DNA from: Pithys albifrons albifrons
Lineage: Eukaryota > Chordata > Aves > Passeriformes > Thamnophilidae
Assembly (NCBI RefSeq): GCF_047495875.1
Contig: NC_092459.1
Span: 97,001,560 to 97,065,559 of the forward strand
Direction of reading: 5' to 3'
DNA length: 64,000 nt
Part shown: piece after piece, positions 1 to 12,455 of the stretch
Layout: each line of letters starts with the position of its first letter
Numbering within the stretch: the first letter of the stretch is position 1
Notes under the pieces: generated by a model
The model's database searches: none
Seen by the model: only the letters and a program-made list of their open reading frames with translations
Told to the model about the DNA's origin: nothing
Position numbers and translations under genes: made by a program

Positions 1-3000
1 GCTCTGAAAACTTCTCACAAGCACAAATAATTTTATCCTCAAAATAGACCTGTGAAGGAAGGAAATTCTGAGTTCACATGCAGTTACTGAGCTGTGGAAG
101 AATAAAATCACCTTCAGAGATTATTCTTCAGATTAAGCTCTTTAATTCCCATTTATGCAAGGTGGTAATAGAAACAGGTTTGTTTTCAGAGATTTCTGTA
201 ATTGTATATGATCCCATACTCACCTCAGCCCTTCTTAAAAAAAAAATTATGATGGAAATGGAATTTCCCCTTCCCATTTTTAAAATAAAGCTATTAAGCA
301 AGTTAAATTGAATTTTTCTACTTGTTTTGAAATCAGAAGTCAAATGAGAAGACAGTAAGAGAACCTTGAATGCACTGGGTTTTTTGCCTTCATCCTATGA
401 GTATTGTTTCCCATGCCATCACTCACTTGATCAAGTTATTATCCCTCATCTAGTCAAGTCATCAAGAGCCTGCATTAGATTTGACAGAGTAAACCTCTGT
501 TGGAGAGAGAATCAATGAGAGATGGGCACAGTTTTGGGATGCCTCTGCATTTGCTGGGCTGCTGTGTTTTGCATATTGTGTCACAATGCAATGATTCATG
601 CATTAAACTAGGATTATGTTTATCTTTTGTCTTACCGCCTAAATACCCAAGCAATTGGTACCTGTTTGGAGACTCAATTACAGTTTTGTTTCCTGCAGTT
701 GAACTTAGTGCCTGTGCAGGTTTAGGGGTTGGTTTTATGGTCTGTGGCCAGGATACTGGGCTGGAATGTTTCCCTAACACCTCATTGTATAGGCCATAAA
801 ATTGCAGCCTGGTTTACTTATAAAAGTGCATTTAAACTGTGATTGCACTATTATTTTTATATCAAGCAAACATTTCACAGATGGAAAGGACTGAAGAAGG
901 CTTTACAGTCTGAAGGTAGAATAACAATAATTAATGCTTCTGTTACTCTGTTTAAACAGAATATATATTAAGCAGAAGACAGGTAATTAATCCCACTTGA
1001 AAGAATATACGCTACTCATCACTCATTTATGAATTCTTCTGTCTCTCCATAAAATCACTATCTAAAAGAAAGGTAAAATACCTTAGGTGTAATAACAGGC
1101 TGGGTCTTCCAGTTGTTATTTAGATGAAATTCATGAGAATATATATTTTTTAAGGATTACTGGATCAGGCCAAAGGAGTAGCATTAGCTCAGTGAGAAAT
1201 GAACCTGCATTTATAAAGCTGAGTGATATTTTTCCTATTGTGAGGTAAGGAAGTTTTATCTTGAATTGGAATGTTAAATATCACTATAGTATTTTTCCAA
1301 TGTCTGAATAAACTTTGCAATATATTTATTTTTAATAAAGAAAAGTGTTTACATTAGTTAAAATATCACATGTTGTTCCTAGTAGAATACATTCTAATGT
1401 GGCTTAAATATTTTGATGTTTTGAATTTGATTTCCTGGACATAGTTTTATTATACTTGTTGCTAGAACAGTATTTACAGATTTTTTATTTATGATCTTCC
1501 CCTAATAGATCTCATAATAAACATTATCCTTGTATTTTCACTAAATATGGAATATTCTGACAGCCTGTAAAAAATCCTAGATATTTAGAAATTTAAAATT
1601 CCTTTCCTTTTACAGACATGGTTGCAACATTATATAAACACTTATTTCCTTGTGAATCATTAATGTTTTAAGGTATTTCTTTTACCTCCTAGAGAAACTA
1701 TATCTGGGGATTAACAAGATTGTTCACTGGAATTCATGTGGAAGCATAACTGCAGTAGCTGAGAAATGATCATGTTTCCTTTTAGTTCTCAGCAAGAGTA
1801 ATTGAATGTTGAATATCTTACTAAACGCTGGACTGTGACAGTGTGTTAACACTCCGACTATCTCCTAACAGCAGGGCAATTATTTGCTGAGTGGGATTTT
1901 TATAAATCCCCTGGCAGTAGTATGTCCTGATAATTATGATGAAGTGCACTGGTCAGTGTTGATTCAGCAATCCCATCTCTAGCAAATATTTCATTCACAG
2001 CTCTCCTTCATGCTTTTACTTTTATGGCTTTTAAAAATCTCTTACCTATCCTCTCAGCTTGCTTAGGGTTTTTTTTACAAATGACAATGGAGCAAAAAAG
2101 AATTTTCAAGTTTAGTCTCTATTTTGTTGAAGTCTTTTCCTTCTCATTTAACTCCTCATTAAAAGACCAGAGTGAGAAAGTAGGACTTTATTTAGGTTCT
2201 TAGTGTGACAATGGCTTTCACAAGCTCCCTCCCTCAAAACTGTTTTTTTCAAGAATAAATGACTGTTAAATGAAGCATTTGTATTAGTGATATATGTTAT
2301 TTCCATCTTTGAGTTGATATCAAAAGGTAATTAAAGCATATCTTTATTATTGTTTTGTTAAATTACAATAAAATATTTAAATATATGAGAATACACTTTC
2401 TGTTGACTTAATGCTTACAATTTATCTTCACCTCAACTTCATCAATTTTTAAATTTGCATGTGTGTAATTATTTTCAGTGGAGTAGCTATGCTGTATCTT
2501 AGAATATGTTTTATTTGTGATTTTTGCTTAGACCTTAAAAGCTCAGTTGAGAAATAAGAAAGAAGAAAAAGAAATCATTAATTCATAAATAAAATCACAG
2601 CATATAAACTGTTCAGGTTTTATTATGCCATTTGTGGTCACCTGTCTTTTCTGAGGAACTATCCAGATTGATCAACACATCCTTGTCTTTCGCTTTCTAT
2701 CTGCACCTTTTTCTTTTCTTTATGCCTTCATGCTTTCTATTTCTTTTAGTGCTGCCTTTATTTATAGTTTAGCTTTAAAGGCAACTCCTTAATAATTTCT
2801 TTCTTGTATTATGGACAGTAGAACTAATTTAGACAAAGAAATACAGTTAAGTCTTTCTGTACTGAAATGATAAAGAAGGAAAGACAAAAGCGGATATTCT
2901 ATAGCATGGAGTAAAAACAGTATTAGAGGTGGAAGCATTACAGACTATAAAAAACCCCAAATCTTTTCTTTGCTAATATTCATTAAAATAATATTTGTTT

Positions 3001-3269
3001 TCTTACAATTTTTTTTAGTTTCTTTACATGTGACCATTAATTATAAAGATAAGAAAATGATTGGGAGGAAACTGAATGATAGAGTGTTAGAAATGCAAAA
3101 TGATTCAAAATATTAATGTAATGCTAAGGATGACTGGGTAACAAATGGTACATTTGCCAGTATGCTTGACCTGACACAATTAATATTCTAGGTCATGCTT
3201 GGGTTTCCATGATGGAAGGTCTGAGGCAGAGAATTCTAGGGGAAAATATATCTATTGTATAACTCATTT

Positions 3270-3316
3270 CTTTCTCTCTTTCTTTTTTTTTCTTTTCCTA
3301 TTTTTTTTATTTTCCC
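3270..3316 (+). repeat. Pyrimidine-rich low-complexity tract
   Basis: Almost uninterrupted T with scattered C on the + strand, including T runs of eight or more. No splice acceptor with an open frame follows it. It is best read as simple low-complexity sequence. Confidence 0.6.
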
Positions 3317-5016
3317 TGATGAGTCAGAACCATAGTCTTAAAAAAAATATATCTGTGCTTTCACACCTCATTTGCCATATTCACCACTGGGCCACCATTC
3401 ACCAGAAGGGCCTGATGCAAGGAGGTCAGTAAGAACCTATTAGCAGAGTCCCCCCCTGAGATTTCTGTGGTCTTATTGAGGTGGAAATTAGCATGACAGT
3501 ACTGCAAATAACTCAGTTTAAGTTTTTTAACAGTTAGCACAGATTTCCCCATAGTGTTTGTCACTTTAGAAAGTTGTTCCTGGGAATGACGTCCCAAAAT
3601 TTGGCTTTGACAGAGTCTCTTCTAAATGTTGAAGAGCATGATACAGAAAAATGTGTCATTCTCCCTGCAGAAAAGAGGTACTTTTTTAATCTATGATAAT
3701 ATTTTGGAGGATTACATATTTTCTTATGTACTAATGGTGGGGAAAATATTGAAAGCATAGTATGAGGTAGTATCTCAAGAGAGATACTTTCTACCATTGG
3801 AAAAGCAGCATTAATGTGGCTGAGAAAATCCTGTATTAGAGAAAAAAAGTAATTCTTTTAATACATTGTACTGGTCTCTAGAAGATACAAGAATTTATTA
3901 AGTACCAAAGGCTTTGATCTCCAGATTCTTAGATTTCTGCAGACTGCCAGCTCCCTGCAGAGGATAGAGTGAATAGGGCATTCATCACCACACTGCACAT
4001 GAGCAAGAAATTCCAAAAATAAGACTAAGATTTGCAGAGATATTTTATTGAGAGCAATTTTTCCAGAGATTAACTGGAACTGTAAAGGAGAATCATACTC
4101 CTTTCCTTGTCTCTTCTACCAAACTTTGCCAATTTTAAACCTGTACCTGATCTTACCACAAACCTTGGGGAATTGAGAGTAAATTAGTATTAATTTTATC
4201 TGTCTGGATACTAACACTGCTCATTCCTCTGCTGTCTTATTGAATACTTGAACATATAAAATTAAAATCTAAAATAATTAACAAGGATTGCTTGAAAAAT
4301 TATTTAAAGATGTGCTTCATAATCAATTTTGACCTATATCTTACAGTTTCAACTGTAGAAGCTAAAAAGTGTTCAACTGGACTCACTAAATTCCCATTTT
4401 CATAGTTGATACCCTATCTGTATGTGTTTATCCTGACAGTATGTAAAAAATGAGCAACAAAAGATGGGTCTCTGTTAAGACACCTTTTCAGCAATAGTAA
4501 GTCAAAAGATGCTGAATCAATGCATTTCCACATCTATATAGCTAATTTTGGTTTCATTAAAAGTTCTAAAAGTCAATCCTATTAGTGCATCATGAGATAT
4601 TCAGTAGTGTTTCATGGTGTTTGAACCTTTTATGAAGTATATAGCTTTTTATTACTGCCAAACATTTAATCAGAGGAACACAAAGTAGATTATACACAAC
4701 ATCTCAATACAGATTGCAAAATGCAGTTTTAGAAAGCCATCATACTCATGTAGGCGTATACTAACTCTCAGTGTGACTAAAAGAGGCAACATCATTTCTT
4801 AGGGCCCAGACAGCATGTCAATTTAAGGTTATTGTTGCATGTAATTCTTCAGAGGAAAAACATTTAAATTATTTGTTGTATTTTTCCACTATTGAGAAAC
4901 AAAAACAAAAAATCAAACCTGACCTGTGCTATGTAGATTGAAATAGTATATTTTTTTGGTTAACAAAAAGAAAAAAGTCAAAGATTTCCTCCCCCTTTTG
5001 CTTTTCAGCTTTTTTT

Positions 5017-5031
5017 GTTGTTGTTGTTGTT
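5017..5031 (+). repeat. (GTT)5 microsatellite
   Basis: Five consecutive GTT units set in a longer T/G-rich stretch (about 5011-5060). It could be the decayed poly-A/T tail of a retroposon, but no element body is recognisable beside it. Confidence 0.6.
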
Positions 5032-7393
5032 TTGTTTGGGTTTTTTGTGTTTTGTTTTAAAGAAAAAAATAGCTTTAAAAGGTATGTAAATTTTGGCCAG
5101 ATTCAGTCCTCATCAAGATTTGCTACTGCTCAACGAATCCGTTGCCTGCCAACTTCAGAGAATCGTTACTATGCCATAGTCATTTCTTACAAGTCCCTCT
5201 GATTCTCAGTTATGCACATGGAGATGTTTTTCTTCTGGATAGTATTTACATTTTCAGTGAACTTGCCTGTTTTTATAAAATATGTGTTTCAAAGACGTAC
5301 CATGAGAGAGCATTATTTCCTCCACTGGCTGGAAACCCCCGCAGAGTCACAGCATGGCTGGAACAAAATCTCCACAGCTGAATATGGAAGGCATAGGAAG
5401 GGGTGGAAAGATGAATTAACAAAATAATGGGCAGTTCAATGAAATGTGGAAAAAAGATACTCGCAGGCTCTTTCATTTGCTGTCACCAACATAGTGAAGG
5501 CAAAAATTCATTGATCAGAATGTAGGCAGATCCAATGGCCATGATGGGACTATTGAGTGAAGAGATAAAATGACCATGGCATAAAAATGGTTGGTGTAAC
5601 TTCAGCATGGAATCTAATTCGTATGAGTCTAATATGTATCCCATTTATATGGAATTTGTATTGACTGTTGCATTTTATATTTGAATTAATATCATAAGTA
5701 GATAGTGTAAATGCATTCAATAATGTGGGACAGTGCAATAAAGGCCAACACAACATATAGACCTTGTGTTTATGTAGCACTTAAAGGTCACCAAGTGTTC
5801 ACAAGCAAAACCCACTACTGAGCTGAAAGAAAATTGCAATACAACAATGTATGAAATACTACAAAAATAATAACAGCATTAGGAGGATCTGTAACTTTTT
5901 GGAATGTTTGTGTGAGTAAGAGCCAGGCTTACAGAACCAGAGATTAAGATGCAGCTGGACTTTGCAGATCACACAGATGGACCTGCAATTTCACATTCAC
6001 TCCAGTGATTCTGCTTGCCTGCTGTTTGAAGCATGGATCCCTGCCATTTTAGTCTGGCATCCTGAAGAGCTGAATGAACAACCAGTGGTTGCTTGGCATA
6101 CATATGTTTCTACCACTTATCTCTGTTCATATCCTCTTTCCCTTTATACATTTAGACCTTTATTAATGAAATAATTCATAGGGTTTACCCTAACAGAGGA
6201 GCAAAATAAATTGTCATTAGATCCAGATCACTTACAGAGTTGAAGAATACCCATAAAATTTTGACTAGCCCAACAGAATGTTGAATAAGCTACCAGCTCT
6301 GAATATTCTAATTCATTAAGCACGGTATTTTATATATGCCTTATTTTACTGTTTTGACACAAGAAACTGAAACTTCCCAGTAGGATATGTTAATGAAAAG
6401 TGCATTAGAGCTAATTGGGAAGCGTTCAATCCTCTCAGCCCTAAGAGATGAGGATATTGAGACCCTACATAGTTTTATAGTTTTCATGGGTCCTCTCTAG
6501 TGTTCCAAAGGAGCAATACAAGATTTTAAACGTTTTTTCTTTTCCTGCATCATGAAATTGATTATTTTCCCCACTATTTTTATTCAGTGTTTCTTAACAA
6601 TTAGAACTATGGTAAAAGCAAAGGATAACATATTTTAATTGAGCAAACCTACTTTAAAAGTCTTGAGAATACTTTGAGTATACTGGTGTAGAAAATATAA
6701 TTATGCTTAAAGCAACTCAATGTCTTTCAATCAATTTTTGCCAGGTTATTTTAAGCATATGTTATCTGTTTTATAGGAGATTTATTGGCTTTGTGCAAGA
6801 TGGAATAAGAATTCTCATGTTTAACCGTTCATAATTAATTCAGTAAACTCACATATGTCTATTTGGGAATTGTTTATATACAACTGATAAAATGCCTACA
6901 TTTATAGAAATGATTTGGGAACAGTCTGTCACAATTTTGACTTGCCAGATATTCACAGATTGTTAATGATGTAGATTACTGGATCAGAATTTGAAATGTG
7001 TGCTTCATATTAGTAATTGTTATATTAGATCACACTAGTGATTCATTTAATGATGTATTTTGAAAAAAAAAATGAAATATCAAATTCAGTGAAGAATGCA
7101 TCTTTCAATTTAATTCATAGTTCAGAAATTCTTACGCTGTTTTTGGTTTTCACAAGTTTTGTACTATTAAAACTAAATATGTTAGACTAGTTACAGGAAT
7201 TTACTGTGGACATTTTGTTGGGGAAAAAAGTGAATATTGAGGTTTTGTATTCCATAAATTTTCTTATATTTCTCCTTAACAACTGACTGGTTTACTTTTA
7301 AAAATGCTGCAGGTACCACTGCCTATTTTCGTTCCTATTATGTATAAGATTTTAAATAAATTAAAGTCAAAGGTAACCCAATCTTCTGCTCAG

Positions 7394-7597
7394 ATTCCAG
7401 GCATCTACAATTCTCCATTTAGAAAATCCCCAGACCCAATGGAACTGCTGTTACAGAAGTCAAAGCCACTGAGCCACAGAAGGCAGCAAACGAAGAGTCC
7501 CTTTGCCTACGAGCATTACGACTGGCCAACATGTAAAAAGCCTCCAGCTTTCGTCACAGCACTGCCCCTGCCACCTATTGGCAGACAGAAACCTCAG
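7394..7597 (+). CDS. Internal coding exon of an unnamed multi-exon gene (possible axonemal protein)
   Basis: The exon is 204 bases, 68 codons, phase 0 at both ends. Acceptor: pyrimidine-rich run ending in CAG at 7391-7393. Donor: CAG|GTAACC at 7598. The translation begins IPGIYNSPFRKSP and ends LPPIGRQKPQ. It is rich in Pro, Lys, Ser and aromatic residues (YEHYDWP near the middle), with no signal peptide, membrane segment or catalytic motif. The open frame continues upstream to an ATG at 7304. A second possible acceptor (CAG at 7310-7312) would add 27 codons from 7313, and a start at 7304 would make this the first coding exon. I prefer 7394 because the added stretch is AT-rich and reads like translated intron. 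The frame joins exactly to the exon at 12304. The gene name is unknown. The composition suits a sperm or ciliary microtubule protein, and SPATA48/SPMIP7 is an untested guess. Confidence 0.72.
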
Positions 7598-8387
7598 GTA
7601 ACCTTTTTCAGTGTCTCTAAGGCAGCTTTTGCTCATATCTTTTCTCATAGATTATCCCAAGGGGGATCATCAGGTCTAAAAATCCCTTTTGTGGTACTGT
7701 TGGCTTTCAGGAATTTTTTCTAGTGCTTGTATTTAGGATATAAGGTCTTTGGCATCGATTTGACTTAAAAGAAAAAAACAATAGGTGACATTTAAAAACA
7801 GGGAAATACGATTCTTTAGATGTTGCTATTGTCCTTTGGGGGAAAAAGTGTAATTTCTAATATTTCAAAGATATGACCTGATACAATTGAGTATCAATAT
7901 TTATTAGAGCTAGAAATCTTAATTTCCAACTTTATTTAATTAAAAAATAGAAGTGAAAGGTAATAGGACAGATTAATCTGTTGTAATAACTTTTCCCTCA
8001 GTTTGCAATTGTTTTCCATATGAAGATTAAGAGAGATGCTCTCAGTTCAGAATAGTTCCTGTGCTTTTGTGTCCACTAGGTGTATGTCTGCTTGAATTAC
8101 AAAAATTTCTACATTTTGTTCTCTATCACAGCCAAGTTGCACAGCTCTCCTTCTTAACTGTCGTGGTCTCAATTTTAATTTCAGTTGAAGTTAGCATATG
8201 TTGCAGACAGCTTTTTTTTTCCTGTTCTATAAAGTAATAGACACCCCTGAGATAACGCATCAAAGTGAATGCCTCGCAATTTTACAAAGCACCTTTTGTC
8301 ACCTTATTATCAAAACCTGCTTGGGAAAGTGCCCAATATACAGAGCAGACAAAATCTTGAGACCTTTTATGTTCCTCAGGCAAGTAG

Positions 8388-8636
8388 CTACAAGACAAGA
8401 GGACATAGACTGTGCCAGGGGAGGTTCAGGTAGGACGTCAGGAAGAAGTTTTTCATGAAAGGGTGGTCAGACAATGGAACGGCCTGCCAAGTTTGGTGGG
8501 GGAGTCACCATCCCTCAAGAAAAGGCTGGACATGGCACTTAGTACCACGGTTTAGTTGACAAGGTGGTGTTCAGTCAAAAGTTGGACTCAATGATCTTCG
8601 AGGTCCTTTCCAACCTTTATGATTCGGTGATTCTAA
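8388..8636 (+). mobile_element. CR1 LINE, 5'-truncated 3' fragment, sense
   Basis: The sequence follows the familiar CR1 3' end. It runs from the GTGCCAGGGGAGGTTCAGGT block through the segment that in intact copies encodes 'FF..RVV...NG.P' of the ORF2 C-terminus, then the GGACTCAATGATCTTCGAGG motif and the terminal TATGATTCGGTGATTCTAAG. The terminal octamer (consensus ATTCTATG) is decayed and there are many substitutions, so this is an old, dead insertion. It lies in the same orientation as the host gene, inside intron 1. Confidence 0.9.
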
Positions 8637-9280
8637 GAAGATGAAGGCCTGTGAGAATACCTCTGGAGAAGCAGAGGTGAGCCACACAGAGGTCCACAGT
8701 TTGTAACAGTAAGAATGAACTTCAGGGCAGTTCTCCACTTCTGTCCTTCCCTCCTTATGTTCTCCCTACCTTGACTGCTTGAAATTCCTCAGAGAATGAA
8801 CTCATTGACTCACATTAGAATTGAGACAAAGTGTGAGCCAATAAGTAGTTTGGGTGATCAGGGAGTTTGGAGTTGAGATAAATACGACATTGTAGCTTTA
8901 CCTTCTGGGACCAAAGGGTCTGTGACAGTCCTTGAATAGGATGTGACTGAATGCATTATCTCTCAGGACAGAGAGAAAGATTTTGCCTAATGGGCATGGT
9001 ACAGGAATCATGCTTTTAAATAAATACGGAACTCAAGAGTTTTCCATTGTTAAGGTGCTCTTGCAAACTGCTTTACTGTATAAAAAGTACCTTACAGGCT
9101 TCTCTTCGGATTTGGAATATTTTACAGACCTTTCTAAGTTCAGATGCACTCACAGCAGTCTTGCACAGATAGCCTTTTAGAACAAACCAGAAGAATTCTG
9201 TTTATTTTCTGCACCTCAAAGAGGGAATTTACTATATAATACTTTAATCCTTTCAGCACCCTGGGATGTACACTGTGGGG

Positions 9281-9380
9281 TAAATTTTCAAAGCACAGCG
9301 TGTGGATTTAGCTGCGCGACTCTTATTGATGTTAATGGGAGTCACACGGCTAAATCCCTGCACAACACTTGGACAATTTA
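9281..9380. mobile_element. Palindromic MITE-like element
   Basis: A near-perfect nested inverted repeat of about 100 bases. The outer arms are TAAATTTTCAAAGCAC at the left and the matching ...ACACTTGGACAATTTA at the right. The inner arms are GGATTTAGC (9304-9312) and GCTAAATCC (9349-9357), with ACTC/GAGT just inside, around a short central spacer. The sequence resembles the 'cannot-code' hairpin repeats seen in archosaur and turtle genomes, in which a TTTTCAAA motif and a TTAGGC/GCTAAAT core fold back on themselves. The family name is not known to me. It has no coding capacity and is probably a non-autonomous DNA transposon. Confidence 0.6.
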
Positions 9381-12303
9381 GGGTTGTATGTCTAAGAAAA
9401 GGACACTGGTTTGAGCTGATGAAACAGCTGGAAACGAAAACCCATCAGAACACACCATCCTGAAAGTTGTCTGGTGTGACAATAAGAAATTTAATTACTA
9501 GGTATTCTTGTGTCCTAGTTTTCTGTGGTAACACTTTTTGGCACCAAGCTTCTTTTTCAAATATCTATCTGGCTCACTCTGAGTCACTTCTTACTTTCTT
9601 TCGGGTATCTAAAATTTTTATTGCCCATAGATTTGGATATTTTATATGAGGATGTCAATTATATAAGTTTAAAAGAAAAAAAGGTATCTTTCAGTTTTCT
9701 CTTTGGGATATGGGTTTGTATGATTTTATAGGTAAGCTCTGTGTGTATAAGATAGTGTACTTTCAAGAAAAGTTTTGCTGATTCTTATATATTGGTTAGA
9801 TCTATAATTTTTATTACTGAGTTAGCTAGAATTAGAGTTTTGTGGAAACACCAATAATGCTAAAATTAGTCATACATTCCTTAAAAAAAGTTAATAACAA
9901 AAAGCACATTACCATTTTTAGGGGATTTTTTGCAGGCTGTTATCTTCTCTGATATGGGGACAATGAAAAATGCCTAATTTCATGAACATCGTATTTTTTT
10001 ATCACTAGTTTCTTATTTTATGGTAAAATAGTAAGAATGTTGATCTGCTAACCTTTATTTGGCAGTCCAGTTGCTATCAAGATTTATGCTACTCAGTATA
10101 AATTCAAAACATAGAACATACAGCTGTATGAGTTGCTTTCAGTGTGAAGACTCTTGGTTGACTCTTTCCCTTCCTTTCCTGGCCTGATCTCCCCAGGAAG
10201 ATTTCCACTTTTAAGGATGCCTGAAATGCTTGCAGGCATTGTCAATTTGGAACATTTTTAAGCATCATTCCACAACAGTTTTCACCAATCTTAATCTTGT
10301 AAAATGGAAATAGGCAAATGGATTTTTAGGAGTCTTGTCATTTAAGGTACATTCCTTAGGTGCATCTTGCTAGGTAAGTTTCTTCAAATAGATGGATTGG
10401 AGGAATGGAAAAACGTGCAGGGAATATTTAGAATTATCTCAGTATTCTAATATGTGTACCCTGCTTTCATCAGTGATGACACAGCTGTGTTTGAGAGACC
10501 TTTGGTTAGTTACATTCTTTCCCTGCCTCCTTCCATTTGTAGCTGTAGTTTCATTTGAACTATGGACGGATTTTTTTTTCCATCTATCTCTTCATTAGAT
10601 CTTAGAAATTAAAGATGGAGAAAAAACCTTGCTTGGATATCTGATTTGGCCCTTAGCCTGGTGGAATATGAAATAATATTTTGCAGTGAAGAAAAAATGC
10701 AATATTCTGAAAGACTGCATTTAAAAGCAAATCTATTTATGTTGATAGTATTTGATAATAGTAATTTTCTTCTTTCCTCCATATATCCACTTAATGCAAA
10801 CATCTTTCAATAAGGAGTATTCATTCCTAATAATAAATTTTAAACTTTTTTCATAACTTGATCATCAGATTTTGTATTACTAGGTAATACTATTACTAGG
10901 TTTAGTGTCCTGTTCTAGTATTATTTTGTTGTCTCACAGGTAACACTTTTCATTCTGTTTTTAAAGATTTACTGTGTTCTTTTTAAATCAATGCATTTTT
11001 TTTACTCAGGAAACAGAAGCAAGAATATACGTGCAAGAAATGTAAATATTGTGTTTATTTTCTTGTTGGGACTTTTGAAAATATCTCAATATCTTGGTGC
11101 TGTGTCTTTAAAAAGTAAAGTTCCAATAAAAATCCATTAACTACTTTCAAATATAGCAATCCTCCTGTCCAGCTGTGAAAAGTACTAGATGATACTTATT
11201 TGCCATTTGTGTTATTTACGGTCCATGACTTTTATGGTAACTGGTTCCTATTATTGGTTTCTATTAATGTAAAACATAAGTGAACATAAATGAGGCGTGA
11301 ATCATTTCTTTTTATTAGCCCCACAGTCTTCACTCAGTGCTTGCAGAAACTCCAGCTGTGACTTGTTAGTGATAACCTATTTAAAGAAGGATATCTTTAA
11401 GAATAAAGGCTGTGATTAGGATTCTTTGTCCATAGTTTCAGAAGGTTTCACTAGTTCACTACAAGATCAGCAATTATGAAAATAAAAATTAATTAGTAGT
11501 ACTTCTAAATCTAAACTGGCCTGAGTGGAACATGGCACCAATTATACTCCAGATAAGTTCTTAAGGTTAATAGTAAAAGCAAGATATATAGGCTATATCA
11601 TTTCAACAGCACAGGAGAGGACTTCCTGCTGCTATTTATCCATGTTGTTAAATGGTAGATGCTGATATAATCAGTTATTAAACAATATACTCTGGAAAAA
11701 CACATATATGTATTTTTGAAGAATAATGAAATTAATGTGGAATTAGACTTTTCAGAAATGGACTATAGGCCTGTATTACTGGAAGTCATTAGTTTGAGTT
11801 GTATTAGAAGAATTATGTCTTAAGTCATGCATTAAGTTCCCTTCCAGGTAGCTTTATAGTTAAATTGAAAAGAGCATGTTCTTTAAGGTCATACGTTATT
11901 TGTCCTATGGAAAGAAAAAGACTTAAGCTCTCTGCTTAAGCAGAATCTAGATACAGTTAATATTTATGCATCAGATTTTATTTCACTAATATTTTTTGTA
12001 AGGAAAACCAAAATTTTCCTAATCAGTTCTATTGTTTTAAAATAAGAAGTGTTTATTAGTAGTTAACTAGATTTGTAGTGCACATTTCTCATTCTCTCTT
12101 TGGAGCTCCAGAGTATGCTATCAACCTGTGTCATCTGCAAGTCTCTATCAAAATGAGCTGCCTTAATTATTTTGGAAGAAAAGTCTCACTACACTTCCCA
12201 GACATTGTGTCCTCTTTCATCAGTGATGTGCCATGAATAAAAGAGGCAAAGAAAAGAACTGTAACCCCACAATAAAACCTTTCTGTTCTCCCATGCCTTT
12301 CAG

Positions 12304-12455
12304 GGGCCTTTCCGCGATACTGCTGAAGTGTTGTGCCAGCGCTACAAGCCTTTAGAGCCAACCTTGCGAGCGGCGGAATCAATCAATTCCCCACTGGAGA
12401 AGGCCAGAGAGGAAATAAAAAGGGAGAAATGCAGAAATCCTATACATGACAATGA
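12304..12455 (+). CDS. Internal coding exon of the same unnamed gene
   Basis: The exon is 152 bases, entering in phase 0 and leaving two bases of a split codon. The acceptor is strong (long pyrimidine tract ending CCTTTCAG) and the donor is TGA|GTGAGT. The translation starts GPFRDTAEVLCQRYKPLEP, continues through a Lys/Glu/Arg-rich, probably helical stretch (EKAREEIKREK) and ends near NPIHDN. GC content is clearly higher than the flanking intron, including CpG dinucleotides around CGAGCGGCGG, as expected of selected coding sequence. The split codon GA|A becomes Glu when joined to the exon at 21270, which supports both boundaries. No known domain is evident. Confidence 0.85.

Larger units (their letters stand above)
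1..7393. other. Upstream or intronic DNA, no secure gene
   Basis: AT-rich sequence with no open frame that has a recognisable protein or a convincing pair of splice sites, apart from the weak exon candidate at 1155-1244 discussed under findings. It contains simple tracts: a pyrimidine-rich run at about 3270-3316 and a short GTT repeat at 5017-5031. Because the first secure exon starts with an acceptor in phase 0, this stretch is probably an intron of the same gene, with earlier exons inside it or before the window. Confidence 0.5.
7598..12303 (+). other. Intron 1 of the host gene (4.7 kb)
   Basis: Bounded by a GTAACC donor and a strong acceptor (TTCTGTTCTCCCATGCCTTTCAG). It contains a CR1 3' fragment (8388-8636) and a palindromic element (9281-9380). 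The remainder is AT-rich with nothing else I recognise. Confidence 0.7.
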
